Source: Erythrocercus mccallii (Eukaryota > Chordata > Aves > Passeriformes > Dicruridae). Taken from it: a stretch of DNA of 64,000 bases. A program made the translations under genes and the position numbers. The stretch is from contig VZRG01000281.1 in the NCBI GenBank assembly GCA_013397435.1, positions 558,001 through 622,000 of the forward strand, read 5' to 3'. Position 1 is the first letter of the stretch. Each line of letters starts with the position of its first letter. Shown in pieces: positions 38,571 through 50,160 of the stretch. Below the pieces are notes generated by a model. That model was given only the letters and a program-made list of their open reading frames with translations, had not been told where the DNA came from and ran no database searches.

Positions 38571-39099
38571 TCTCAGTGGCTTCCATGAATGGGAATGCTG
38601 GTCATCCTATCAGCAGAATGAAGTCCATTGCCCACATTCTGACTTCTGCTAACATAGAAGAGAGCAGAAGTGCTCTTGAAAATTTTTCAAAGCACTATTA
38701 TAGATAAGGAACCAAATGTGAAGTAGTGCTAAGGAGAAAAAAAACCCTCAGGTATGTTTACCTGTGTTGAAAATTACTTGCCTGCAAAGAAAATTACTGA
38801 CTCACTTCAATGCATTTATTTCTTGTTCCATTTCATTTGCTGTGAGCAATCTTAACCATAGGCTCAAGAGGACAGGGGGCAAAGAGTCTTGCTCCATCAC
38901 ACCAGCATTTCAGTCCCAGACAGGCAGTATTAAGCAGGTTGCTAAAATAATACCAAATTATCTGCTTTTTAATCACCACTAAATTGAAGAGACAAAAGCT
39001 GTATTGTTCAAATTATGGATTTCATTTAGGAAATCCTTGAGTATTTTCTACAATTAAGGAAACTGGAAAATAAACCATTGCTTTTCCAGGGGATATGAT
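38571..39099. other. Non-coding stretch
   Basis: Nothing recognised between the ancient CR1 and the GAGT array. Confidence 0.5.
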
Positions 39100-39155
39100 G
39101 AGTGAGTGAGTGAGTGAGTGAGTGAGTGAGTGAGTGAGTGAGTGAGTGAGTGAGT
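39100..39155. repeat. (GAGT)14 microsatellite
   Basis: Fourteen uninterrupted GAGT units. Likely polymorphic between individuals. Confidence 0.97.
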
Positions 39156-39487
39156 GGAGCAGTAGGGTAGAGTTAGGCAGAAAGATTATTTGAACTGAAT
39201 TCTTGGTCTATAATCCTGGACACAAACTTTCAGTATCCCATCCAAGATCTCTGAGCTGTGGACACAGGTACGGGAGTGATAAATGAGTGTTCCTCATTTA
39301 GAAATAGATATTGTCTCCAAAACTGTTAAACACAAAATAGAAAAAAAATAAAAGCTTGAGTGATTTGGTAGCCTGATGGCTCAAGTAGTAGGAATAGCTG
39401 AACACTAGCCTTCACTTCAATTTGTACTTGTCCTCATACACAAGTCAAACACTTTTACAAAGAGATATTGAAAAGGGTTTTTGTTAG

Positions 39488-39560
39488 ACATCTCTATGGC
39501 TCAGTTGGTAGGGCATTTTCCTGACAAATAAAGGTTGGGAAGCCTAAGTTCAGCCTCTGT
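39488..39560 (+). ncRNA. tRNA-like sequence (tRNA pseudogene or SINE head)
   Basis: TGGCTCAGTTGG at 39497-39508 matches the tRNA A-box/D-arm, with a GCTC stem and GGGC partner (39499-39502 and 39511-39514). The next part can be laid out as an anticodon arm whose loop CTGACAA keeps T33 and would put GAC at the anticodon. A worn B-box-like stretch AAGTTCAGCCTC (39546-39557) stands at the right distance. The anticodon and acceptor stems pair badly, so a functional tRNA is unlikely. A tRNA-derived SINE or a pseudogene fits better. A weaker similar motif (GATGGCTCAAGTAGTAGG) lies about 120 bp upstream at 39375-39392. Confidence 0.45.
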
Positions 39561-41309
39561 CTGTGTCTCAGCAGAAAATGCATTTGAACCATGTTCCACT
39601 TCACCCTTCCTGGGTCTGCTGACACCCAAGAAGTCAGAGGACAACCCTCCTTGCCTTGTCAGTTTTGCAAATCCACCCTTGAATCTAGCTTGAAAATCAA
39701 AGCAGTTCCTTCCAGAAGTGCCAAAGCGTGAAAGTCTGCAGGTCATCGTCCTCCTTATTTTGATCCAAACTAATGAACACAAATCCAATTCACAGATACT
39801 TTTAACTGTTCCATTTGCTGGGTTGATGGATTTTGTTTTGGTCAAATAATGCACTTAATCACTATCATTTGTCAAGCTCCAGCCTGGGGCTTATTTGGAT
39901 GAAAAGTCTCTTCTCAGTCAAGCCTGCCCTGGCTCCAAGATTAGATCCCCTTCCCTGTTCTGTGTTACATGGGCAGCCTTTGCTTGCAAAGAGCCTTTTT
40001 TTGTTGTTGTTGTTATCTGCCTGTGGATTCAGAGCTGATGTTCTTTTTTTTCCATCTCAAAAGCATGTTGTACAAAGACAGCACTATGCTGACAAATTAA
40101 TATGGGAAAATAGCATTATTTAAGCACAAACACCTCAAACTTTTGTCATGGTGCTCTATAAATACAGCACAACAGCATCCAGTGTCTGCTCAGATCAAAT
40201 GTTTGCAATGAAAGGATGTCTGTGAATCTATTTAAGGGGGATTAAGATTCTAGCTGGCTAGATTCTGGGTCATTGGTTTAATGTCTATATTATTCAGTAC
40301 TGTAGTATCTGTCTGCTAGACAGACTGCTTTAGCATCTATCCTACGGCACACTGTGCTAATTATGCTTCCCATCCTCTGCAAGGCATTTTCAGTTCCGAC
40401 AGTGAGTGGCTGCTCTGCCTGTGACACTTTTTTATCTGCCTGGCCCTTCCCTCCCACGGCCCCTGGCCTCCCGACCCCCACATGCACATCCACGTACTCT
40501 GCCCCTTTGTGAAGTCCTTGTAGGCGCATCCCTCCAACAAGCCATGGTTTTGTTTGTCACAATAAACTGTCAGAGGATTCAGTAGCAGTCAGCAGCAGCA
40601 CCACCACGGGTTGCTATTAGAGCAGCAGGAGCACAAACACACCTGGAACTGGCCCAGTAATTTTATTTTATTTTAAGGCTCAATGAGAAAACCAAGGGGG
40701 AGAGGATGTGTAGGAACATTTCAATGTTTGTGTCAGAACATTTCAATCAACCAGAATTTTTTTACCTGGAACTGTTTGGGGATTTTTGCCATGTTCAGAA
40801 TATTTATTTCCTTTCTTTCTCCTTTCAGCTGTGGGTTGATTCAAAGGAGAAAAAAAAAAAAAAAAAGAGAAGACCATTTAACACAGAAAACACAAGAACA
40901 TATTTGCTGGTAGAGGTTGCCCTTCTCACAGGAGATCCGGGGGGCAAGCTATGTTTGTCAGATGCAAACTGATTTCCCACTAATAAACAACACCCCCCAT
41001 ACACACACAGTCACAAAGGCTTCATTTTCCAGCAAATTTGCTACCCACAGAAGACACCCTGGCTCTTCCTCTGCCAGCCCTTTTGCATTTCCCAGCCCTG
41101 CTGTGTGAAGATTAGAGGCAGAGGTGCCTGCAACCCACACCCAGGAGCTTCATCTGCCACTGCAGAAGGCTCTGCTGTGTTCCTGCCCCCACGGAGATTT
41201 CTCAAACAGAAAGGTGTGTTCTGTTGTCCTCAAAGCACGAGAACAACAGAAGATGACAGAAGTGTGATAAATAGAGAATAATGTGTCCTGCTAGACAGAA
41301 TAATGAGAT
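39561..41309. other. Non-coding stretch
   Basis: No gene recognised. Poly-A tract at 40850-40866. The part at 40200-40540 is repeat-free and may hold regulatory sequence, but I have no direct evidence. Confidence 0.5.
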
Positions 41310-41400
41310 TACATATGAGCTGCCATATCATATCAATTAAACCATTGGCCCTTTTAGTCTGGCAAATCCATCCTGCCACAGTGATCAGTGCTTCAGGGAG
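41310..41400 (-). mobile_element. Ancient CR1-type 3' tail fragment (minus strand)
   Basis: 'aaaccattggcccttttagt' (41338-41357) followed by 'cctgccacagtgatcagtgcttcaggga' (41371-41398) resembles the reverse complement of the ancient CR1 3' tail ('..tggccactg..ggctagatggacc..'). The fragment is short and worn. A SINE sharing this tail is an alternative. Confidence 0.55.
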
Positions 41401-42970
41401 AATGGGGAGAGGGAGGGAGGGTAGGACTGACATAACCTGCTTAAAATAACCCAGATGTTCCCGGTGCGGGTCTGGCCCAGGGCACAGGGGTGCCTGCCAG
41501 GGCAGCCTGGCAGCACGCGAGGCTTCCAGCTGTACCAGGGCGCTCTGCACTCCCTGGCTTTGGGTCTTGCTGCCCCAAAAGGAGAGAGTCAGGAGGTAGA
41601 TTGTCCCAGTCAGCTGCGGGTTGCACATCCTGGGGCTGTACATGGCAGCAGCCTGGGCGGCATGGTCTTGTCCCACTGCCGGGATCTCCTGGTTCCAGAT
41701 GAGTGGAGTATTTATCACACCTGGGTGACAGCTGACAATGTCCTGAGCGCTCATGAAGCCCCATCTTGCTGTGACAACTTAAGTGCCTGCAACATGTGCT
41801 TGCCTGGCCCTCTCTCCACCATGACACAGCTGTTTCCAATGGAAAATACAAGTGCCTCCCTTGACCAAACCTGTCACAGGAAGATCCAAGAGGCGGAGTG
41901 AAGCACTCAGCAGAAAAGGCCCCATCAGAGCTCTCCAGTCACCTTCCTAGGCAGCTGCAAATGCAAGGAGATGGGTACCCCACTGCATGGGGTGGTTGTA
42001 CCCTCAGACAAGTGTCCTCCTCACAGAGCAACTCTGGGTTTAATTAGCTGTGTTTTGGCTATTTATTCAAGTAGCTAAGTAATGTCCTGCCTTTCAGACA
42101 CGGTTGTGATCATGAGCTAGCCATGTACATGGTCTTGCTCTAACAATAGGATGGGATGTCAAACCTTCCTGCCCTTTCTCCATCTGCTTTCAATGTATCA
42201 CTAGTTTAGAAAGACTTAGCAGATTGTTCCAAAAGCATTAAGAAAGCAAGGCCTGTTTCCCTATTCTTTTCAGTCCTGTGGCTGAATTAACTGATTTCTA
42301 ACAAAACACAAGCTGCCCATTATGCTCTCTCTGGAGTCCAAGTGCTTAGTGTCTCTTTCCCATGTGAGTCCTCTGGTGACTCTGGGATAAGCTGCCACAT
42401 CAAATATCTCCACAAAACTCACCTTCTCCCACCTGCTGTGAAATTCTGCAGATGAAGAGTCTGAAAAAAAGTGAAGAAAAGGAAAAAAATAAAGTTACCA
42501 GCAGTACTGGTGAAGATCTTCTGTGGATTTGGTGAGGTGTCTCCAGGCAGGCCACGTGAGACTGACCCCTACACCACACCTGGATTTCCTGCACCATGAC
42601 ATGCATCTCCATGCCTTGCAGGTGCCCATGACTGGCTCCTCTGCTGTGATCATGGCCACCAAAGTCTCCTTCCCACATGAGCTATGGGACCTGCCCCTGC
42701 CACCCACACTTTGGGCAGAAGCGGGTGTCTGGCAGTCAGAGGCAGAGGAGCAGCAAGCAGAGGAGAGTGAGGAGTATGCAGAAGATTAAGTAGCAGAAAA
42801 AAAGTTGTAGTATAAGCAGATTGAAAGCAACCTGCAGCAAACGGCAAGAGAAGAAAGATGAAGGGAATCAAAGTTAATTCCTAAAGGAAAAAGAAGATGA
42901 AAAGATGAGCTCTTCCAAAGAGAGGAAAACACTATTACTCTGGTGGGTTAGCTGGTGCCAGGGACAAAGA

Positions 42971-42997
42971 TCTCACTCCCTCCGCAAAGGAGTGAGA
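42971..42997. repeat. Inverted repeat TCTCACTCC / GGAGTGAGA
   Basis: Nine-base perfect arms (42971-42979 and 42989-42997) with a 9-base loop. The whole is flanked by direct repeats GACAAAGAT at 42963-42971 and 42996-43004. Confidence 0.85.
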
Positions 42998-43507
42998 CAA
43001 AGATTACAGCTACATGGCAAAGATGCAGAAATGACATTGGTTTCTAAGCCAAGGTTTTTTGCTATCTGAAATGGCAGTATAACTTCAAAAATTCAGTATT
43101 ACTTTCTGCATTGTTTTTTAAACACAGTTCATATGCAGTTTAAAACACAACCACCAACTACAACAAAAACAGAGTTGCAAAAATTTATCCTTTACCTGGG
43201 GAGGAGCAGTGCAATAGAGGGAATTAAAAAATGCAGTAATTGCTGCCTGTAGAGTGGCAATGCCTGCAGGTTTTGGGCATCCCAGTTTGTGGAAAGATAC
43301 CCTGTTAATATCAGAAGGTAAAAAAGGCTATTTGGGTTAGAGCAAAAGTTTGCCTTCTTACTCTGCCTCTGAGAGCAGCCCAGAGCAAATGCTATGGGAA
43401 ACAGTGCTAGGAAACAGCCATCACTCCCTGGCATGGGTCTTTGGTAAATCCATGTTCTTCTGCTGGGGCAGCTCATGATATTGTTGGGTTTGTATTGTTG
43501 CATTGTT

Positions 43508-43534
43508 TGTAGCTCCAACAAAAATGGAGCTACA
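43508..43534. repeat. Inverted repeat TGTAGCTCCA / TGGAGCTACA
   Basis: Ten-base perfect arms (43508-43517 and 43525-43534) around the 7-base loop ACAAAAA. Confidence 0.9.
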
Positions 43535-45344
43535 GGCTATGGAGTGGTGAGGCCCTTTGACTGTGCTTCAGTGGAGCCTGGGAGTGGAAATTTGGGACGA
43601 CTCTGGCTCTTCCCCACTTGGACGAGGGGTTCAGCCCCTACAAAGGACACCTCAGAGCATCAATTCTACTGGCAATTTACTTCTGAGAAGTGATATTAAC
43701 ATGAAGAAAGATGTCTTTTCCAGCACATTTAATTTGGTGGGGGAAAAGCTGTTTTAGGTTAGGGGATTGCTGGTGTAGTAAAGAGGCTGTATCTTCCAAG
43801 TGCTCTTTAGAGGAGAGGCAGAGCTGGGGAGTGGCAGTAGTGGGCACTGAATGTGAGCTCCTGGGAGGGTGCAGCATCAAGGACAGGGTCCTCAAGACTC
43901 AGATGAGCTAGTGAATTATTTTCTTCCCCTTTGGCAACCAGAGGAACTCTGCAATATTCAAGAGCTTGGCTGGAGTAGAAGTGAAGGGCTGAGTCACATT
44001 CCAGGCCCTGTGCGCAGGCATCTGAGAAGATGCCTTCAGTGCTCGTTGCAACAGCCTTCAAAAGGACTCGGCTCCCCTGAAGCTGATAATGTCTGTGCAG
44101 TTTCAAAACAGACCACCAGTAAGGTAATGAAGGAAGCCAGTGGAAAAATACTGGCAAGAGATAACAGATTCATCTGAAAAGCCATGCCCCCCTCCAAAAA
44201 ATTGCTTAGAAGTGGGGAGGAAAAGGTCTTCAGTTGATTTAGTGTTGTGCATCGAGTCAAAAATGCCTATGACATTTTGGAAATGCCGACAGCTTGGGGA
44301 AATGGAGTGACTTGCCACGACCTCCATCCTGCTTGTCCCAGCAGGGATGAAAGGAAAAGCCCCATAACATTTCTGGAATTGTTAATACCACTTCTCTGCA
44401 AAAGACTGAGCATGCTGGGCTGCAGTGTGTGCTGAGGCACTGGCTGACTGGGAGGATTTGACTTGGAGGCACATGAAGGCAATCCCTCATATGGTGAAAG
44501 CTCATATCCCAGCAGCATCCCATCTTGGAAGAAAGGGGGCTGGAAGGACCTCTACTGTACCACTGCCAGCCGTGGGGGCTCATACCTGGCTGCTTTACAC
44601 AGGAAAGAAAAGAGCTGACAATGAGCAAAAGGTTGAAAATCATGTTTACTTTTGCTCCAAGGCTTAGTCCTCAGAGGACAAGATATGAACTGTTATTTTA
44701 TGAAATGATTGTGTGGATGAGTATGTCTGCATCAGTACTCTGCCTTGCCTCACTCTGAGTCATACTGCAGCAGGGCTGAATAAAGATGGGCCCAGGCTAT
44801 ACTGTTCAGATGCAGACAAAGCCTCGTGGCTCTCCACTGTGAATGCTTTGAGATTAGCAAGTAATACAAGTTTTTGTGAAGATACTTGCAGGAGCAGAGG
44901 CAGGGGCAGCTCTTTGCCCAGCCTGGCAGAAGAGAAACAGGGCCCCATGCCTGGAGGGAGCCAACTCAGCCCCCATTGCATGAGGCTGGTAACTCCTAGG
45001 CAATGAGTTGTGGTGTTTGAAGGGCCGTGCTGGCAGCATGGGAGCATCCTGTGGCTGGCCTAGGCATTCACCTGAGTGGGAGTGCTCAGCTGGGGTGGGA
45101 GAGTTGCAGCTTCAAGCTTCTCACCTGCCTGGTGTAGATCTGGGACTTGGGTGTACATCCAGACCCAGTCTATATTTCATTTATCTGAGCAGATCTATGC
45201 TGGAACCCTGGAAACTGAGGATTTTAGGCACTCTGTGCTAAAAGGCATTGACCCTCAAGCGAGCACTACACTTGACCTGAGGCCACGGAACAGGCTTCCG
45301 AAATCGAGTGATAGCACTGGAATTATGGGTGGGTAGTTTGAGTC

Positions 45345-45348
45345 GAAG
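45345..45348. other. Left target-site duplication GAAG
   Basis: The four bases before the second solo LTR, repeated directly after it at 45743-45746. Confidence 0.6.
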
Positions 45349-45742
45349 TGTGTAATGTCACAGGATGCAAAACTAAGGATTTAAGGTTTTAGTATATAGT
45401 AATATATATAAAGCAAGATGGAGGATTTAGGGTATTGACTAGGTTTTCTTCTTTCACCTTCTTCTTCATGGGTTTGGGTGGTTTCTAATTGGGTGAAAAG
45501 GTCCATATTGCATACCATGGGCATTTAGTTATTGGGTTAAAAGTAAAAATAATATAGGTGTCATCTCATTATTGGACAAATTATGCTTAAAAGACATTGG
45601 AAAGGGCTAGAGAGACAGCCATTTTTCACCTTGCTAGCTAGAACTCACAACTCGTGAGACTGTACTATAGATAAGAATTAATAAACAATTGAGTCCGAAC
45701 ATGAAAACTGCGTCTCTTGAGCATCTAATCCCAGCTCTAACA
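45349..45742 (+). mobile_element. Solo LTR of a second endogenous retrovirus family (394 bp)
   Basis: The element starts TGTGTAATG and ends CTCTAACA, so the termini are TGT..ACA, and it is flanked by the 4-bp duplication GAAG. Near the 3' end are an AATAAA poly(A) signal (45680-45685) and a closing C-rich/T-rich stretch typical of U5, which sets plus orientation. Inverted CCAAT boxes (ATTGG) occur at 45488, 45531, 45571 and 45596, a common NF-Y arrangement in LTR promoters. A TTAAAA at 45588 may serve as TATA substitute. It is unrelated in sequence to the LTR at 8155 and to the relic at 2729. No internal viral sequence adjoins it. The class is not determinable by eye. Confidence 0.75.
45680..45685 (+). 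terminator. Poly(A) signal of the second solo LTR
   Basis: AATAAA lies 57 bp before the LTR end. Confidence 0.55.
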
Positions 45743-45746
45743 GAAG
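45743..45746. other. Right target-site duplication GAAG
   Basis: Repeats 45345-45348 on the far side of the LTR. Confidence 0.6.
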
Positions 45747-48325
45747 AAAAGACTGTAAAAACCCCACAGATCTACAGCGAAGATTTGTGTCAAAGCAAGT
45801 CCTCTAATGAACAAACGAGTATTTGAGCAGAAGCCTGAAACCAGGTATTCAGCTGGCTCAACCAGGAGAGAACAGAACATGCTCGCTATCCTGGCTGGCT
45901 CTGCAGCTCTTGATGCTGTAATAAACAAGTCCCTCAAGCCAGCCTCTCCCTTGCTTTATCCCTGTGACAGCTCTGCGTGCTCTGCAGGCCAAGGAGGGCT
46001 GGCAGAGATCAGGAATATTCCCACCCCACAGAATGGGGCCAGCAGCCCCAAATGCACACAGCCAGCATCCAAACCCAGAGCACTCAGGGAGAGGGGAAGG
46101 TGCAGTTGGCAGTGCTGATTTATTGTGGCGGAGGTTTTCTCCTTGAAGCCAGAGACATGCAGTACCTTGAATGATGCATAATAATGGCATTGCAGCCATC
46201 AGAGCAAATTCCTTCCTCGATGTAAGAAAGGAGTTGTGAAATTCTCTTTCTAAAATTAGGGAGAAATTTCTACGTCAGCCAGAGTCTTTCGGTGAGCATG
46301 TTACAAATGATTGCCCAAGTTGTGAGCAGAATAAGCAGTGACATTACAAAAGTCAAGACTGCTGTGCTGTCTGTCCCTACCTGACCTCCTTAAAATCTGA
46401 GAAATACAAAAAGTTAGGGAAATAATCTAGGCCTTCAAAGAAATGCTGCTCTGAGTCGTGACCAGCAGGACCTTGCTTTACCGAGGAAAGAGAGTGGAAA
46501 AACTTGCTGGTACCTATGTGACCCCAGCAGAGCTGCCCAGAACTGGGAAGCATCCTTTGCCAAGGCATGAACTTCAGTGATGACTGCTGCAAAAGGGGCC
46601 AGGAGTTAGCGAGGAAGTTGTTTAGCTCTGTTGCTTTTTTTTGCTTGTGTGATTTGATGGAGCAGTCAAGATAGGCTGGGTCACATCCACAAGCCACAGG
46701 CAGTTTATATTAACAGTAGGACAGAATACCAGCATTAAGGTGGTTTTTTTTAAATGTAATAGTTCTGAAGTTCTTTTTTTTCAATAATAATTTTTATAAC
46801 ACTGAAGTTAGAACCAGCTTAGCATAAAGCTGTTAACTTCTAAGACCAAGATTTACCTATCAGTCTTTTTTTTATATTGTGTAGACCTTACATTGGTCTG
46901 CTATGTTTCCCTTTTGGAGCAGTTAGGATTTTAATATCATTATCCTAATATTTAGTCAGAATATATATTTTATATCCTAATAAAAATCAATTATAGTGAG
47001 GCACTCACCTCATAAGTCACGATGTGTCGGTCCTTCAAGACGTTACACATTATTACCAGACTTGAGGAAACCAGACATTATAAGATGTAGCACCACATCA
47101 AATCTCAGAATAGGTAAAACTTCCACCTCACACTCAAATGAGAGATATTTTAATGACTGGCCTTTGGATGTTGAAGGTTTGCTTATATTGGGAAGAGGAT
47201 GCTATACAGTTAACAATTTAATATTGCTTTATGCTTAGGGACCAATTTGCTCTAGGAGAAAATAAGATTTGCCAGTTTCTACTTCTGTTCCTCTCCTCCT
47301 GTCACACTCTCTCTCAGGTTCCCTGCTCCTGTCCCTTTCTTAGCTCTTAAAACTGGCTGACCTCTCTCCTCTGGGAGGGAAGATTTGGAGCTAGATGGCT
47401 TTCATATGAGGGTCCAGCCTTGCCCCATGCACTGCTGCTGTACAGAAGTAACCTCATGCAGTGCTTCCCTCTAGATTTTATTGTGACTGCATTATAGGAC
47501 AAAAGAAATGATAATTGCTTTTCATCCTAGAAGTAGACAGCTTCAGAAATTACCCTGAAAGGCCTTGAATCAGTAAACAGCAATTACGTGAGCTCTCTCT
47601 CTGAGGGAGAAGGTGAAGTCATGGTAATTTTGAATAAATAAAATTTTAAGAGCCAAAGCAATTTTACACTGTCATCCTTTCAGATTTGACTATTCATATG
47701 TTGCATTTCAGCTCATTAAGGCTGTTTCAGAGGGAGCTGCCTGCAACCATTTTTGTCTTTTTCCTCATCCTTGGCCTTCCTCTGAGCTGTTAGGTCCAAT
47801 CCACGGTGCATGACCCAGGCTTCCCCTCAGGCAGTTTGCTTGGCCTTTACCCTCTGCCGCTTTAACCTTTCCATGCCATCCCCAATTCCCAGCTTTGCCT
47901 TTTCTGGCAGGCTTTCCCCTCTTCAAGGAGCAGGCAAGCAGCTGCCCCATCATGGCTGGCCTCTGCCCCATGGACAGTGGATACCTCTTTGGGTTGCCAC
48001 ATGGACTTTCTCTGCATGCCTCCTTCTTCCCTCCCTGACCATGACTCTCACCCTGCCCACGCTGCTCCCGCATTCCACAGCACAGTCTCTGGGTTTCCCC
48101 CTCCTTGGTGTCTCCTGACCCCCACAGACAACTAACCCAGATATTCATTTAGGCAGTCACTCTCTACCTTCCTAAACTTCTGGCTTTCAGCACAACTGCC
48201 CATTTGCTTCCTCTGCATATCTGCCTTCTGCCAAAGGGGACACATCCATGTAGGCCTCCTCGGTAATCCATTTCTCCATTGCCATCTCGCTAGCCTTTGA
48301 CCACAGTAGCTAAATTTCTTGATTG
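45747..48325. other. Non-coding stretch
   Basis: No gene or repeat recognised. 47730-48130 is pyrimidine- and GC-rich with open frames on both strands, none meaningful. Short T-runs occur near 46740-46880. Confidence 0.5.
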
Positions 48326-49669
48326 CTCATAGATTATGTAGTTGGATGTGATTGCTGTGACCATCTGCTCTGATCTCCAGTATAATTTAAGCCACAGGTC
48401 TTCTCTGAATTATTTCCTGCTGTCTTTTTTATAAATAGGCTTTCAAAAATGCGAGCTCTTAGCTCGTTCTTTCTGATGATGGAGCAGCCATCAAAAGTGT
48501 TAGCTGTTTGTTGCTCTGCTTGCTGCTTACTATTAAAAATACATGCTTTATTTCTAGACTGAATTTGTCAGCTTCAACTTCCAGCTGTTAGATCCAGTTA
48601 CATCTTTATCTGAAGAGTCCTCTTTCCAATTTCTTTTCCTCAAATAGATGCTATGATTAATTCATATCTTAAACTTTGCATTGTTAAAATTAACTGTCTG
48701 AGCTCCTCTGCATTTCTGCTGTGTTTTCCAACCTCTGGCTTCTCTCTAGTACCTTTGGTTTGTATTATTCTTGCACTGACTGCGCCACAGAAGGGTACAA
48801 TATTGTAATTATTTAGTCTTAATTGATATTCTGCATATTGAAAGACAATGTTTACATTCTTTGTGTCAGCAATGGCTTGGGGTAGATGTTCCCCCTTCTT
48901 TGGGGAGTATATGCTGCAATATTCAAGAGTGATCCAGCAACCACCGAGGAAGAAAACCTTTTATCTTTGCCCTTGCAAGACGTAAATCACCTTGAAGGCT
49001 TCAGTGATGCATTCTGCTTCCTTTCTTGTGTTCACACTATCACCTAAACTACAGCTGAAAGGGCTTTCAAAGTTATTTTCTACATTCATGCAATACATCA
49101 TGAGTCCCAGCTCATTTTTAAATATACTGTTATTATATAAATACAACTTGTGCTCTTTTCCAGTATATGTAAGACTTTATGGCTGATAATATTTTGGCAG
49201 GTACTTTTTCCTGGCATCCAGCTTACAGGTGATACAAATCAGTCTCTAGTTACCACAATTTGAGGTTTTTACTGTTTCATTAACATCGTGAGAGATTATT
49301 CTACATTTTATTCCAGATCAGTGGCAATTGGAATAGCACGGGTACAAAAACTAAGTTTCATGGAACATCTGCCAACCCAGGCCTCTATTTAATCATCTTC
49401 CCATCTACAACTGTGTTTTTAATGATTTGTAAAGATTTCAAAATTAACTGGTTTCTCATCTCTTTCATCTATCACAAGAATTTTGTGCCTTTCTAGTTTC
49501 TTACTCAAAATGTTAAGACGTACCACCCAAACATCTTTCAGAACACTGTTATTTCAGCCTTATTTCTTATCAGTTGGAATTTAACTGATTTTTAAAGAAT
49601 AAAATCACATATTTAAATTTTTTTTGAAACCTGTATGAATTTGTGCTAATTGCACCATTTTTCTTTCTT

Positions 49670-49717
<48 letters not shown>

Positions 49718-50160
49718 TCGGAAATTGAATTCACTATCACCTATTTGATTATTCTGCAATAGATCAGTTCAGTTTTACAGGACTGGTATCATGGGATCAC
49801 CTCATTTGCCTTTTTTAATATTTCCACATTTTTGGATTCCCGCCAGTGCCCTGGATCTTCCCCAGTGTTTCAAGATGCATTGAAAATTGACATTATTGAT
49901 GCAGAGAGTCATTCATCAGCTCTTCTGAAGCTGTTGATTACAAGTTTTCTGGATTTTAGAAGCCCAGAGAGAATAACTGCTGTTTGACATTTTCCTTGGT
50001 TACTTTTGGAATAAAAAGTATTCTATGCAGCTTAAAAAAATCACTGTGGTGTCTGTCTTTTCTAAATACAGAGCAGAAAACATAGCTATTAAATGCCGTT
50101 TCTTTCATTCCTTCTGCTACTGGGCCACACAGTAGTTAAGATTCCTTAAAATCAGTGTCT
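48326..50160 (-). mobile_element. Ancient CR1 LINE, long minus-strand copy
   Basis: The left end, 'catagattatgtagttgg' followed by 'ccatctgctctgatctcc' and 'agtataatttaagccacagg' (48328-48394), is the reverse complement of the ancient CR1 3' terminus. Further matches follow in the right order: 'ctattaaaaatacatgcttt' with 'atttctagactgaatttgtc', 'agcttcaacttccagctgtt' (48530-48591), then deeper sequence 'ccagtgtttcaagatgcattg' (49863-49882), 'actgctgtttgacattttcc' (49976-49995) and 'aaatacagagcagaaaacat' (50064-50083). About 1.8 kb of one copy therefore survives, including worn ORF2-derived sequence, with no open frame left. It is interrupted by the (CTTT)n array at 49658-49719. The family is old (pre-avian), so the degree of preservation is notable. 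The right edge is approximate. Confidence 0.82.
49658..49719. repeat. (CTTT)n microsatellite
   Basis: About fifteen CTTT units with one CTAT interruption at 49671-49674, lying inside the ancient CR1. Confidence 0.96.

Larger units (their letters stand above)
41401..45344. other. Non-coding stretch with small inverted repeats
   Basis: GC-richer than most of the window, with several overlapping open frames on both strands (41230-41901, 42400-42871, 43807-45047) that have no recognisable product. It contains the inverted repeats at 42971-42997 and 43508-43534, listed separately. Confidence 0.5.

Noticed and set aside
39488..39560. Functional tRNA gene
   Set aside because: The anticodon and acceptor stems pair poorly and the B-box is worn, so it is kept only as a tRNA-like sequence.
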